In this document: positions 1 to 16,716 of the stretch, piece after piece
Numbering within the stretch: position 1 is the first letter of the stretch
How the letters are laid out: every line of letters begins with the position of its first letter
Assembly (NCBI GenBank): GCA_963693285.1
Contig: OY848929.1
Coordinates: 436,501-500,500 of the forward strand
Origin: Xestospongia muta
Taxonomy: Eukaryota; Porifera; Demospongiae; Haplosclerida; Petrosiidae
DNA length: 64,000 bases
Direction of reading: 5' to 3'
The notes under the pieces: generated by a model
Seen by the model: only the letters and a program-made list of their open reading frames with translations
Told to the model about the DNA's origin: nothing
Databases searched by the model: none
Translations under genes and position numbers: made by a program

Positions 1-1768
1 GGAGTTTATTGGTATTCTTTCTACAGACCCTTCATTGGTTAATTTTGAAACACCTGATCCCAATACTGATTTAGTGGATCCATTCGCTTCAGAGTCTCTA
101 GCTGAACGACAGTCTCATTGTCCACCTCCATCACTTATACCACGACTTCATTGTCTTGTGACCACACCTCTTTCTCATTCTAATCCTCTCCTTCCACTAA
201 CCGTCCCTCCTACAAATAGTAAGCGTATTGGAATGAGTTCATCAGTATAGGGATGAGTCCATTCGTAGGAATAATAAGTCCAATATCAGTATAAAATGAA
301 GCCAATATACCAGTAGTATAGGAATGAGTCTATCAGTATAGGAATGAGTCATTAATATGGGAATGAGTCCAATATAATCTTTTACGTTACCACATAGGTT
401 TTGGTGATTTGGGATATGACATCAAGAGATGTCATGACAGTCTTCTTGATGTTCTTACTGGAGCCTGTCTGGGTGATCATTTAGCAGCTGAATTCCTTCT
501 CCTACACTTGATATCATCTGTGTAAGTAATCTGTCTTTACTACTTGTTATAAATGATTTTGTTCTCATTAAAGATATGGTCGTACTGAAGTATTGGCTTT
601 AGGGAAACTAGGTCTGAATATATCTCATTGTTCTTCTGGTTTTCCAATGGCTTTATATGATTTAATACAACAACTAGTTACAAAAGTAAGCACAGTCATT
701 TTGGATATTAACACTCCCTCTCTCTTCCTTCCTCTCTCTCACACACATACACACACTCTTTAGAGTCACTATTTATCTCTGAGTCTTTCTAACCTTAACT
801 CTTCTCAATTTATTCCTTACAAAGACTATACAGACAATAAACTACACACTGGACTACTACAGCTGTCAAATGGTATTGTCATATGATTGTCATGTGATTC
901 ATTTTAATTTATTATAATAAGGTACTCATTTGGTAATTGATGAACTAGCTATGACACCAGGTCAACTTAACGAGAAGGGTGTGGCTAATCTCACTGCTCT
1001 GGGAGGTGTAGTTCAATGGCAGAAAGTCAAATATGACTTCAAGTTTCATTCACAAGAATTTAATTGTGATATGGTATGTTGTGGATGTTTGATATTTAAT
1101 TGTATTTCTTTACTAGCCTGTCCTAGTCCTGTCAGAAGGAAAATCTATACTTAATGTAAGTGTTATCATCGATCCATTTATTCATTCAATGATCCATTTA
1201 TTTACTCATTGATCCATTTATTTACTTATTGATCCATTTATTCATTCGTTGATCCATTTATTTACTTATTGATCCATTTATTAATTCATTGATCCATTTA
1301 TTCATTCATTGATCCGTTGGTTTGTCCAACCATCAATTGTGTTAGGTCGACTGTCATGTACCCCTTCATCCCATGACATCATCATTTCAGTCTGTTATTA
1401 ATGAAATATCTTCTCATTTACTGGACCAATTGAGGGTTTACCTCACACTTTGCTGTACACTCACTTATCATCTTCAACCAGACATTCAAAAGGTACCTCT
1501 CTCTCTCTTTACCTACTCCCTTTGTCATGTTTATCCATTAAAAAGCCACTATTGTTAAGCAAACATTTTCTTCATCATTTAGAGGTTGGAAGAGGACTTT
1601 GTTCAAATGCGACGTACAGATCCACAGATGAATGGAGATATATTTCATCATCTTCTTTGTCTAGGTCGACTGGTCACACTTAGCAGAGGAGAGAATACAT
1701 TATCATTGGAACACTGGGAATATACCAAAAGATTACATATTAATCGTACAGCTCGACTCAACAACTAA
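1..1768 (+). CDS. MCMBP: MCM-binding protein (MCMBP), 3' part
   Basis: MCMBP binds MCM2-7 and takes part in unloading or storing the replicative helicase in the nucleus. The gene enters the window already in frame. Joined exons lie near 2-218, 398-521, 573-686, 764-871, 923-1073, 1118-1156, 1346-1491 and 1582-1768. They give family landmarks in order: EFIGILSTDPSL, PPSLIPRLHCL, GDHLAAEFLLLHLISSVYGR, LALGKLGLNIS, GTHLVIDE, LTALGGVVQWQKVKYDF, LRVYLTL and EEDFVQMRRTDPQ, ending in RTARLNN and TAA. Every junction used has GT and AG and keeps the frame. The N-terminus lies to the left of the window. The next gene (QDPR) converges on it with a 191-bp gap. Identity is recognised by eye from several conserved blocks in the right order; exon edges may be off by a few bases. 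Confidence 0.88.
240..370. repeat. Degenerate tandem repeat in MCMBP intron
   Basis: Within the first visible MCMBP intron the phrase GGAATGAGTC recurs about five times, with variants, at roughly 20-30 bp spacing. No coding potential is seen here. Confidence 0.6.
879..897. promoter_or_regulatory. Paired E-box motif in MCMBP intron
   Basis: TCATATGA, three bases (TTG), then TCATGTGA. This is one instance of a TCANNTGA-N3-TCATGTGA pair that recurs in introns of unrelated genes across the window. Function is unknown; both halves contain a CANNTG E-box. Confidence 0.45.
1163..1320. repeat. Tandem repeat, GATCCATTTATTYATTCATT-like
   Basis: About eight imperfect copies of a roughly 20-24 bp unit starting GATCCATTTATT fill the MCMBP intron between 1157 and 1345. 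The TCCATT core resembles repeats in introns of the VPS10 genes, iPGM, BRD8 and the RTK. Confidence 0.8.
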
Positions 1769-1959
1769 CAGCTGCTGGCTGTAAACTAAGTCTATGTAAT
1801 AACAGGGGCTGATCTTATCTATTACAGTCTCATTCTCATTCCTTCAGTCTTGGTATGAGTATTATCAAAATTGAGAAATATACTAAATTACTAGCCAGCA
1901 AAATGTCAGCGGATATTTTCAAATTAAAAGAAGTTAGTAACAGTTGTCATTTGAATATC

Positions 1960-3881
1960 CTACGCTATTAGATATTCTGTTTCTCCATTTTTTGTGATCA
2001 ATTGAACAAGGCTACCTCCAGCTGGTCGTGCCTCGTTACTAACTGCCCACTCAAATAATTTACTAAAAATGATATGAATAATGATACAATACATATTGTA
2101 CGAGTTACCTAGCAACTGTTTCCAAGGGTGTCCATTGGCTAAAATCAGCATTGGCCATGAATTTACGATTCATGGGTGTGTCCAATGTGACACTGATCAT
2201 TATAAATTAATGAAATACACATTAAACAGGGGCAAACTCACGGCAATATTCCCAATACAGTTGCATCTTCAGGTAGTCCTCCTTTTCGGTCAGCCAGACT
2301 TTTAATTAATTGATGGACAGCTGCTTTGGCCATCCCATAACCGATCATACCTTTAATTAAAATAGGCGTGGTCTTATTGTGTATGAGTATGGTCTCTAAC
2401 CTGGTGTTCCCTCTAATGCAGCTTTAGCTCCTGTCAAGACTACCAGGCCGCCCCTAAATTAATAATAATTAACACTCAATAATTATTATATAATATTAAT
2501 GGCTTACTCTTTAAGATGTCTTGCCGCTAACTGAGAAGCTATCACTGACGTCCAAACACTTTGTTTCCACATCAAATCACTATTTTTTACAAGCTCTACA
2601 TAAAATGGACATACATCATCCTATGGACACATGCTATCTACGAAAAACACCATCTAATGGATGCATATTATTTTTAATAGACACACATCATTTAATGCGT
2701 TATTGTAATAATGATGCTAGATTACACAGATACAACTCACCAGGATTAGTTGCATTTCCTCCTGCCCAACCACCAGCAACACACAGGACAGCATCTACAG
2801 GATTGCTCTCCAGTACATCTGCCACTTTTGTATTAACCTGGTGGACAGAGGTAAGATCCCACCCACGTATTATATGTATTAATTACCTCTTCACCTTGTT
2901 CCACCCACAAGTCTGTTGCTGTAATTATAACATTAGCATCAGCTTCTTCATTAGCAAATAAATCCATTGATGCTACCCACTATACAAAGATATCACATGA
3001 TTATCATGTGACTACATGATACATGTAGTGTTGTAATTGTTTAACAATAACTAAAACTATTTTTGTAATGGCCAAATCATTATTGTTAACAACAATAATT
3101 AATAACTAAAATTAACCAGCTATTGATTTACAATTAATAACAAAAACTAAAATTGCACAAAAGTAGTTGTGAATTTTAGCCATTTCATTTCCAGGTTTCA
3201 CACAATCAGATCAGTTAATCATTCAAATGTGTAAACAGTTAAACACAGACTAAAATAAGAGTCAACACAATGATGAATGGTCAGAGAAAAATGTGAGAAC
3301 TTTGTTGTGACCATGCTGTATGTCACATTGCAAGCAGCTGTGTCAGACAGCTGTTGCCATGTGACACACAGTATCTGCTGGCATTCTGATTAAGATGGCT
3401 ACAGCAGCAGTACAACTCGGGAGGCCAAAACCAGCCCAGTTTGGGACTATTTTAAGTATGATGTGACTCTAGGAAAGACTGTGTGCCAAGTTGATGTAAA
3501 TGGTAAACACTGTGAGGCTACTTTAAAAGGAAAGTTCAGTACAAACTTGAAAGAGAAGTATTAATCAAAAATAACAAGGATTACTTGGACATTTAGCATG
3601 TAATAAACTTATTATCTTCTTTGGTTTATTGATTTATAATAATAATAACTAAAAACCTATTACTATAACTAAAACTAAAATTCTTGAAGTTTTTGTGAAC
3701 AATAAATAACTAAAACAATATTTATTACAAATGCTTTACAATAACAATAACTAAAATACAAACCCATTACTTTTACAACACTAATACATACCCAGTTCTT
3801 GGCTTTGAAGTGAGTGACTATAGTAGATCCTAATGCACCTTTCCCTCCATAAACCAAAACACGACATGGTGAGGTAGCCAT
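1960..3881 (-). CDS. QDPR: Dihydropteridine reductase (QDPR)
   Basis: QDPR is a short-chain dehydrogenase that regenerates tetrahydrobiopterin from quinonoid dihydrobiopterin with NADH in the cytosol. The first exon (3792-3881) encodes [19 protein letters not shown], the Rossmann glycine motif. The second exon starts at 2979 ([19 protein letters not shown]). Later exons give [45 protein letters not shown] (the YxxxK catalytic pair), [14 protein letters not shown] and a C-terminus with GGSLVQLIT. These are QDPR hallmarks in the right order. A start five codons upstream (3896) is also open, but the Met at 3881 gives the usual N-terminus. Intron 1 is 812 bp because a transposable element sits in it. 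The gene is divergent from the first VPS10 gene, 136 bp away. Confidence 0.9.
2993..3011. promoter_or_regulatory. Paired E-box motif in QDPR intron
   Basis: TCACATGA, TTA, TCATGTGA: a perfect 8-bp inverted repeat around a 3-bp spacer. It lies in the short original part of QDPR intron 1, next to the left end of the inserted element. Confidence 0.45.
3026..3783 (+). mobile_element. Non-autonomous hAT-like element with BED-finger remnant
   Basis: The element is bounded by 11-bp terminal inverted repeats TAGTGTTGTAA (left end at 3026, complement ending at 3783). Inside both ends the short motif TAACTAAAA recurs many times, like the subterminal repeats of hAT elements. Positions 3424-3561 read as a BED zinc finger: VWDYFKYD, then C-Q and C-E cysteine positions, then GKFSTNL. 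It is cut by a stop at 3562 and out of frame with the ATG at 3395, so it is dead. Flanks share ATACAT, offset by one base, so the target duplication is imperfect. The element is 758 bp and lies wholly within QDPR intron 1. Confidence 0.7.
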
Positions 3882-4017
3882 TCTTAGAAAACGCAAGAAA
3901 AATGACAGTCAGACTAAAAAGAACACCACATGTGACCTGGACACGCCCTTTAAATTTATTAATAATTAATTTAGTGACGTCATCAGCACCAGCTCCACAA
4001 CACTACTTGACAGCAAA
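3882..4017. promoter_or_regulatory. Divergent promoter QDPR / VPS10 copy 1
   Basis: These 136 bp separate two divergently read start codons. They contain ACACGCCC at about 3941-3948, a KLF/Sp1-like box, and a CACATGTGAC stretch. No TATA position can be assigned with confidence. Confidence 0.5.
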
Positions 4018-6090
4018 ATGACAAGTTACTCTGTCCTTCTCTTGTTGTTAGCTTGTCTAACGACTTCACTAGCTTCTATAGTGCACTGGAGTGATAAAGA
4101 TGGCCTACGTCTACGTTCAGAACAGACCAGACACATCCCTTTAGAAGAGGTGCTAGACAAAGTGAGAGAACTTCGTGCTGCTAACAATCCTGTCTCCTCA
4201 AAATTTTCTTTAAATGATCATAGTCACTATGCATTGATTTACTACTCTGGTAATGATAGTAAAGTAAGTCATTGAAGTATATAATAGTGGAAACGTTCAA
4301 GAATGTTTACTGTGGAAGCCATATTAGAATTAATTATGGCTTCAAGTTTTTTTTACTCTAGGTTGATTTACAATGTAGATATTAGATTTAGTAACAGGTT
4401 TATATCATTATTATCACCTTGTCTGTGTACTTAAACTGTTTACTCTAAAGGTCATTTTTGTGCTGACATACAATCTAAATAGTGGATCAGTGACTTCTAG
4501 TAGTTTATATAGGTACATTAATATATTGTATGTATTCTTTACATCAACACTGTATATAGATCTGATAACTATGGTACTACATTTACTAATATCACTAGTC
4601 ATCTGGACTCAAGTACCAGCCACCTCACTCTCTATCCTCAAATTAACATTAGTCCTGAGGATTATCGTACTGTAAGGAACCTCCTTCCATAACAATAATT
4701 ACATCTTTTTAGATTATTATACCACATGAATCAAAACCTTTTCTCTATATCTCCAAAAATGAGGGTGTTAGCTTTACTAAGATAACTTTATCCCCAAGTA
4801 CCATTAATCCTCGCTCATTACTTTTCCATCCTACTGTGGAGAAATGGTTCTTAGCACATGATCCTACTAATAAAGTTGTAAGTCATGTGACTATCATGTG
4901 ATGCATCATTTGATTGTTCCCTTTTAGTTATACGTGTCTAGAGATCTTGGAGTGTCCTTTACTAAGTTATCAGATAATGTTACATCTCTTTATGACTACC
5001 AATGGTACATACTTATAATGTTTTCTATTAACATTTAGTTGCTACTTATTTTCATATACTAATTAGGGGGGTTTACCCATATGATACTGACAGGACAGTG
5101 GTCTATTATAACACAAATCCACCAAACTCTAATACCAGTAAGTAATGATTACTATGTGTAATGAATAATGGAGAATTAACTAGACCCTATATCTTTAAAC
5201 ATAGGACCCTACATGTATTAAATTCACATCAAAGTATAACATTTATGACAGATACAATAATTGTCCATCATGATATGTATAGTGTAACATGCCAACTACT
5301 ATACCATAGACATATATGGAGCAAGTATGTGTACAAATATCCTGTCATTTATGGCTGCCTAAGTCATGTGTTGTTATCATTATCATGTATAACATTATCG
5401 CTATAAGACATAAATTAATAAGTAAGGCTTGTAGGAGAGTTAACTTAATTTAATAGCAATGAATATTATTTTTATGTTGACATTAGTATTTTAATAATGT
5501 CATTTACTTTTATAGCTGAAGTTCAACTTTATATTCAACGTTCTCCTTATACTACCAATACTGTAACTGAATTTGATCCTAATCTTGGAAAACATGATGC
5601 CTTTCTCATTGTAGATAGATATATTTTTGCTCAGGTATGTAACAGTATCTTTCCATTTAGCATTTTTGATGTCCATTTTACTGTTCATATATCCATTTTA
5701 CTGTTCATATATCCATTTTACTGTTCATATATCCATTTTATTGTTCATATATCCATTTTACTGTTCATAGATCCATTTCTTAATTCATATATTTTTAATT
5801 ATTATCTTTAGAAAACTGTTAACAATGTTGTCCAACTTTATACCAGTCATGATCGTAAACCATTCAAGTTGGCACATATTCCTTCTTCATTACTTCATAA
5901 AAACTATCTTGTAGCCAGTATTAAGGCATTACAAGCACTAGTTATTGTTGAACATACTAATGGACAATTTAATCTTTATTTATCAGAAGAGGCTGGCCAG
6001 TATTTCTCTCTCTCTTTATCTGATATTGTTGTGTCAAGTAGTTATGTGATTGATTTGGAATTAGTAAGATTTATAATTTATTGAATATTA

Positions 6091-6135
<45 letters not shown>

Positions 6136-7986
6136 GATTGAGAGTATGAATTACACTACATATATAGCTAATCAAAATGTTCGTTCAAGTCCTAGTGTCA
6201 CCAATCCATCTGTTCGTACTCTTATATCTTTTGATGCTGGAGGTAACTGGGAGAAACTCCACCCACCTTCTCAAGATAGTGATGGAAATGATATAGAATG
6301 TGTTGAAGTAATTAATAATTTAGTGGGTGTGGTTTTAAATATTTTATACTAAATTCCAGCCATCTTGCTCATTACATCTCCACATGGACAACAGTCAATA
6401 TAGACGTACTGGTGTTTATTCACAAGATTCAGCTCCTGGTATAATTATCGCTCATGGTCAGTACATAGTCATGTGATAATCATATGGTTTTACTATGAAT
6501 CACATGATATAGGTTCCACAGGAGCCTCACTTTCAACTAGTAATGTTAATTTGTATATATCTCGTGATGGTGGGTCCACATGGTACATGGTATGTACCAC
6601 ACCCTTTTACTGTGCACAATTAAAATATACTTTATAATTTTAGACATTAAAGTCAACATGGGGTGTAGCAGTAATGGATCATGGTGGATTAATTATAGCT
6701 GCTCAAGATTACCATCAATTTTTTAGTTCTCCATCTAAAGTTCTTAAATATTCCTGTAATGAGGGTAAAACCTGGACCAGCTTTACCTTTTCCAATCGAA
6801 ATACTGTTGTATTTGGTGTCATTACTGAACCAGGAGAGACCACAACTGTTGTCAGGTACTTGTTATTATACTGATATTATCTTAAGTGTGTTCTCTAGTT
6901 TGTATGGAATTGATACTACTAATACAGGATGGGTTGTAATAAGAGTTAATTTTACAAACATTTTTACTTCAAAATGTGGCAATAGTGACTTCTATAAATG
7001 GACTCCATATGATGAGGTAAACCTGTATGACCAGTTTATTTAACTTGTTTAACTTGTGTTATTATAGACCACAGAGACTGGTTGTCTATTAGGTGGGTCA
7101 GTGACTATTGAGAGGAGACTTAATACACACTGTTGTTTAATTGGTTCAAATTATGTCCGAGAAATTAATTATACCACATGTGCTTGTTCTGAAGACGACT
7201 TTGAATGGTAAATGTCTAGAATGAGTGTGGCTTTTTTTTAACTATCTGACTTTTAGTGACTATGGTTACAAACATGCTAATGGTATTGATGGTTCTTGTA
7301 TTAGAGATAACACAATAATACTACCCAATACTTGTTCCTCTGGTGAAACATCTTATCTAAAGAGTCAAGGGTTAGTAACAATCACATATATATTAGTCCA
7401 TATCTTTCTCCTTGTGCCTTTCCTTTTTACTCATTCAGATATCGCAAGATTGGAGGTGACATTTGTAGTGGGGGTTTAGAGAGTCAATATGCCGCTGTGG
7501 AGGCACCGTGCTGCCTTGCTAATGGAGGAGGTAAGTAAATTATGAGATTGATTTGTTTATTAGCTTGTATAGGAAATGGATCTACCATGAGTACTACATC
7601 AAAAACATCTAGCACTGTAGTCCCAACTAATGCTGCTACTAAATCCAATTCTAATGTTGTCATTGGTTTGGGTGTGGTTCTCTTGATAGCAATTTTATTA
7701 ATTTTTATCATGTTCATTATCATGATATTACTTGTCAAGTAAATCAACTAATATCATGTTTTTGAGCATTAACTTTTTCTCTTGCAGAAAAGCCTTTGGA
7801 AATAAGAATAGAACACAAAACTATCATGTACTCCCTACTGATGAGCGTTATGTTTTTAGAAATGAACAAGAAGGAAGCCTTGTTGGTAAATACTTATGAC
7901 TGTTATGATTATTGGTATTGTCACTTGTCAAAACAGGTATTCAAAACAAGGATGATGATGATGATGTAGAGCCACTTGCTCTATAA
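4018..7986 (+). CDS. VPS10/sortilin-type receptor, copy 1
   Basis: Type I sorting receptor of the VPS10 family, which carries ligands between Golgi, endosome and cell surface. A signal peptide (MTSYSVLLLLLACLTTSLAS) is followed by a beta-propeller with Asp-box repeats (ISKNEGVSF, VSRDLGVSF, SFDAGGNW, SRDGGSTW, SCNEGKTW). Next come the VPS10 block CSLHLHMDNSQY and a 10CC cysteine module (CACSEDDFE, CDYGYKHANG). A short Thr/Ser stalk and one membrane helix (about 7655-7738) precede a cytoplasmic tail with YHVL and ending DDDDDVEPLAL. There are about 16 short introns; apparent stops in single exons vanish on splicing. The first Asp-box is altered (RSDNYGTTF, against RSADYGTTF in copies 2 and 3). 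The acidic tail ends in Pro-Leu, not Leu-Leu. Confidence 0.88.
4883..4901. promoter_or_regulatory. Paired E-box motif in VPS10 copy 1 intron
   Basis: TCATGTGA, CTA, TCATGTGA just after the splice donor. The same block is kept in copy 2 near 9018-9036. In copy 3 near 13229-13247 the second half has decayed to TCATCTGA. Confidence 0.45.
5676..5790. repeat. 20-bp tandem repeat in VPS10 intron
   Basis: Unit ATCCATTTTACTGTTCATAT, about five copies in gene copy 1. The same intron has about three copies in gene copies 2 (near 9747-9810) and 3 (near 13993-14056). Array length is a simple marker distinguishing the paralogues. Confidence 0.85.
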
Positions 7987-8227
7987 AAGTACCTGTCTGT
8001 TGTTATGTACAACACTTCATATATTAGCCGAGATATATATCATTACACATTGTACATGAAAACACACATATCTGATATAATTACATAATTGATTTTATTT
8101 TCTTTTAATAGTTTTTAAAAGTAAAACATGTTATGACTTAACTATTGTGTGTTACTATTTTTTCTAAGAATTTTTTTACAGCTGTATTATAGTAAACGAA
8201 TCGTAAGACACAAAAGGGTTAAAAATT

Positions 8228-10124
8228 ATGACGTCATCTGGGACACTATTCAAAATGATAACTTACTCAGTTGTTTTCTTCTTCTTGTTTGCTTGTCTAA
8301 CGACTTCACTAGCTTCTATAGTCCACTGGAGTGATAAAGATGGCCTACTACTACGTTCTGAACAGACCAGACACATCCCTTTACAAGAGGTGCTAGACAA
8401 AGTGAGAGAACTTCGTGCTGCTAACAATCCTGTCTCCTCGAAAGTTTCTTTAAATGATCATAGTTACTATGCGTTGATTCACTACTCTGGTAATGATAGT
8501 AAAGTAAGTCATTGAAGTATATATAACAGAATTATTATAATGTGTTGTGATACTTTCTAGTTTATATTTCAATTATCACACACAGGTCATTTTTGTGCTG
8601 ACATATAATCTAAATAGTGGATCAGTGACTTCTAGCACTTTATATAGGTACATTAATATATTGTATGTATTCTTTACATCAACACTGTATATAGATCTGC
8701 TGACTATGGTACTACATTTACTAATATCAGCAGTCATCTGGACTCAAGTACCAGCCACCTCACTCTCTATCCTCAAATTAACATTAGTCCTGAGGATTAT
8801 CGTACTGTAAGAAACCTCCTTCCATAACAATAATTACATCTTTTTAGATTATTATACCACATGAATCAAAACCTTTTCTCTATATCTCCAAAAATGAGGG
8901 TGTTAGCTTTACTAAGATAACTTTATCCCCAAATACCATTAATCCTCGCTCATTACTTTTCCATCCTACTGTGGAGAAATGGTTCTTAGCACATGATCCT
9001 ACTAATAAAGTTGTAAGTCATGTGACTATCATGTGATGTATCATTTTATTGTTCCCTTTTAGTTATACGTGTCTAGAGATCTTGGAGTGTCCTTTACTAA
9101 GTTATCAGATAATGTTACATCTCTTTATGACTACCAATGGTACATTCTTATAATGTTTTCTATTCACATTTAGTTGCTACTTATTTTCATATACTAATTA
9201 GGGGGGTTTACCCATATGATACTGACAGGACAATGGTCTATTATAACACAAATCCACCAAACTCTACCAGTAAGTAATGGAGTATTAACTAGATCCTATA
9301 TCTTTAAACATAGGACCCTACATGTATTAATTTCACATTAAAGTATGATATTTATGACAGATACAGTAACTGTTTATCAAAACCAGATATAGTACATAAA
9401 CTATGTATGGCTTCTTAAGTCATGTTATTGACACACACTACATTATGTTTACAATACAAAACAATTTGAATGAAGCACTTCTAAAGCTACAAAGGTTGTG
9501 ATTGTGTGAAAATGTAAACATTTAAATTTTATTTTATATTAGATTATATGTTTACTTTATTATATAACAGCTGTCATTTACTTTTATAGCTGAAGTTCAA
9601 CTTTATATTCAACGTTCTCCTTATACTACCAATACTGTAACTGAATTTGATCCTACTCTTGGAAAACATGATGCCTTTCTCATTGTAGATAGATATATTT
9701 TTGCTCAGGTATGTAACAGTATCTTTCCATTTAGCATTTTTGATGTCCATTTTACTGTTCATATATCCATTTTATTGTTCATATATCCATTTTACTGTTC
9801 ATATATCCATTTCTTAATTCATATATTTTTAATTATTATCTTTAGAAAACTGTTAACAATGTTGTCCAACTTTATACCAGTCATGATCGTAAACCATTCA
9901 AGTTGGCACATATTCCTTCTTCATTACTTCATAAAAACTATCTTGTAGCTAGTATTAAGGCATTACAAGCACTAGTTATTGTTGAACATACTAATGGACA
10001 ATTTAATCTTTATTTATCAGAAGAGGCTGGCCAGTATTTCTCTCTCTCTTTATCTGATATTGTTGTGTCAAGTAGTTATGTGATTGATTTGGAATTAGTA
10101 AGATTTATAATTTATTGAATATTA

Positions 10125-10165
<41 letters not shown>

Positions 10166-12182
10166 GATTGAGAGTATGAATTACACTACATATATAGCTA
10201 ATCAAAATGTTCGTTCAAGTCCTAGTGTCACCGATCCATCTGTTCGTACTCTTATATCTTTTGATGCTGGAGGTAACTGGGAGAAACTCCACCCACCTTC
10301 TCAAGATAGTGATGGAAATGATATAGAATGTGTTGAAGTAATTAATAATTTAGTGGGTGTGGTTTTAAATATTTTATACTAAATTCCAGCCATCCTGCTC
10401 ATTACATCTCCACATGGACAACAGTCAATATAGACGTACTGGTGTTTATTCACAAGATTCAGCTCCTGGTATAATTATCGCTCATGGTCAGTACATAGTC
10501 ATGTAATAATCATATGGTTTTACTATGAATCACATGATATAGGTTCCACAGGAGCCTCACTTTCAACTAGTAATGTTAATTTGTATATATCTCGTGATGG
10601 TGGGTCCACATGGTATATGGTATGTACCACACCCTTTTACTGTGCACAATTAAAATATACTTTATAATTTTAGACATTAAAGTCAACATGGGGTGTAGCA
10701 GTAATGGATCATGGTGGACTAATTATAGCTGCTCAAGATTACCATCAATTTTCAAGTTCTCCATCTAAAGTTCTTAAATATTCCTGTAATGAGGGTAAAA
10801 CCTGGACCAGCTTTACCTTTTCCAATCGAAATACTGTTGTATTTGGTGTCATTACTGAACCAGGAGAGACCACAACTGTTGTCAGGTACTTGTTATTATA
10901 CTGATATTATCTTAAGTGTGTTCTCTAGTTTGTATGGAATTGATACTACTAATACAGGATGGGTTGTAATAAGAGTTAATTTTACAAACATTTTTACTTC
11001 AAAATGTGGCAATAGTGACTTCTATAAATGGACTCCATATGATGAGGTAAACCTGTATGACCAGTTTATTTAACTTGTTTAACTTGTGTTATTATAGACC
11101 ACAGAGACTGGTTGTCTATTAGGTGGGTCAGTGACTATTGAGAGGAGACTTAATACACACTGTTGTTTAATTGGTTCAAATTATGTCCGAGAAATTAATT
11201 ATACCACATGTGCTTGTTCTGAAGACGACTTTGAATGGTAAGTGTCTAGAATGGGTGTGGCTATTGTTTTAACTATGTGACCTTTAGTGACTATGGTTAC
11301 AAACATGCTAATGGTATTGATGGTTCTTGTATTAGAGATAACACAATAATACTACCCAATACTTGTTCCTCTGGTGAAACATCTTATATGAAGAGTCAAG
11401 GGTTAGTAACAATCACATATATATTAGTCCATATCTTTCTCCTTGTGCCTTCCCTTTTTACTCATTTAGATATCGCAAGATTGGAGGTGACATTTGTAGT
11501 GGGGGTTTAGAGAGGCAATATGCTGCTGTGGAGGCACCATGCTGCCTTGCTAATGGAGGAGGTAAGGAAATTATGAGATTGATTTGCTTATTAGTTTGTA
11601 CAGGAAATGGATCTACCATGAGTACTACATCAAAAACATCTGGATCTACCATGAGTACTACATCTAGAACAACTGGATCTACCATGAGTACTACATCAAA
11701 AACATCTGGATCTACCATGAGTACTACAACACGAACAACTGGATCTACCATGAGTACTACATCAAAAACATATGGATCTACCATGAGTACTACATCAAGA
11801 ACATCTAGCACTGTAGTCCCAACTAATGCTGCTACTAAATCCAATTCTAATGTTGTCATTGGTTTGGGTGTGGTTCTCTTGATAGCAATTTTATTAATTT
11901 TTATCATGTTCATTATCATGATATTACTTGTCAAGTAAATCAACTAATATCATGTTTTTGAGCATTAACTTTTTCTCTTGCAGAAAAGCCTTTGGAAATA
12001 AGAATAGAACACAAAACTATCATGTACTCCCTACTGATGAGCGTTATGTTTTTAGAAATGAACAAGAAGGAAGCCTTGTTGGTAAATATTTATGACTGTT
12101 ATGATTATTGGTATTGTCACTTGTCAAAACAGGCATTCAAAACAAGGATGATGATGATGATGAAGAGCTACTTGCTCTATAA
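8228..12182 (+). CDS. VPS10/sortilin-type receptor, copy 2
   Basis: Same architecture as copy 1: signal peptide (hydrophobic VVFFFLFACLTTSLAS), Asp-box propeller beginning RSADYGTTF, CSLHLHMDN block, 10CC cysteines, stalk, one membrane helix and tail. Two starts in frame are possible (8228, or the Met at MITYSV about 27 bases later). The tail keeps YHVL and ends DDDDDEELLAL. It is the only copy with a canonical acidic dileucine (DEELL), the type of signal that GGA adaptors bind on mammalian sortilin. The stalk is enlarged to six 11-residue Ser/Thr repeats (11608-11805). Exons and most introns are nearly base-identical to copies 1 and 3, so duplication is recent or conversion is ongoing. Confidence 0.88.
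11608..11805 (+). repeat. 33-bp coding repeat: mucin-like stalk of VPS10 copy 2
   Basis: Six in-frame copies of a 33-bp unit encode GSTMSTTSKTS-type repeats just outside the membrane helix. Copy 1 has one unit and copy 3 none. They are rich in potential O-glycosylation sites and probably lengthen the stalk. Confidence 0.9.
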
Positions 12183-12435
12183 AAGTACCTGTCTATGTTG
12201 TTATGTATAACACTTCATATATTAGCCGAGATATATATCATTACACATTGTACATAAAAACACACACACCTGATATAATTTCATTATTTTTATATATTTT
12301 CTTTTAATAGTTTTTAAAAGTAAAACATGTTATGATTTAACTATTGTGTGTTACTATTTTTTCTAAGAGTTTTTTTACAGCTGTATTATAGTAACCAAAT
12401 CATCCGTAGTAAGACATAAAGGGTTAAATTAAACT

Positions 12436-16440
<4,005 letters not shown>

Positions 16441-16716
16441 GTGCCTGTCTTGTTTTGTTATTATGTGATGTATTTTAGCCAATATATTATTTTCTTTTAA
16501 ATTGCATAAGGCAACTAAAAAACATGTTATGTCATAAAATGCTGTTTAACTTGATTTTATTGCATTAGTTATATTTTTCTTTGCTTTTAAAAATTTTAAT
16601 TTTACAATTATAATAATAATTATATTATTATGTATACATGTGCATGTACAATTTACGTGTATATTCTTGTGTATGCATTAACTATTAATTGTTTATTGGC
16701 AGTTATTATTTTAATA
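16441..16716. other. AT-rich convergent gap
   Basis: This lies between the stop of VPS10 copy 3 and the stop of the minus-strand FN3 receptor. It is AT-rich, as expected for two facing 3' untranslated regions. No gene is seen. Confidence 0.6.

Noticed and set aside
4018..7986. VPS10 copies as pseudogenes because exon frames run into stops
   Set aside because: Each stop lies in a short intron with good GT and AG sites; spliced exons keep frame through the VPS10, 10CC, membrane and tail parts in all three copies.
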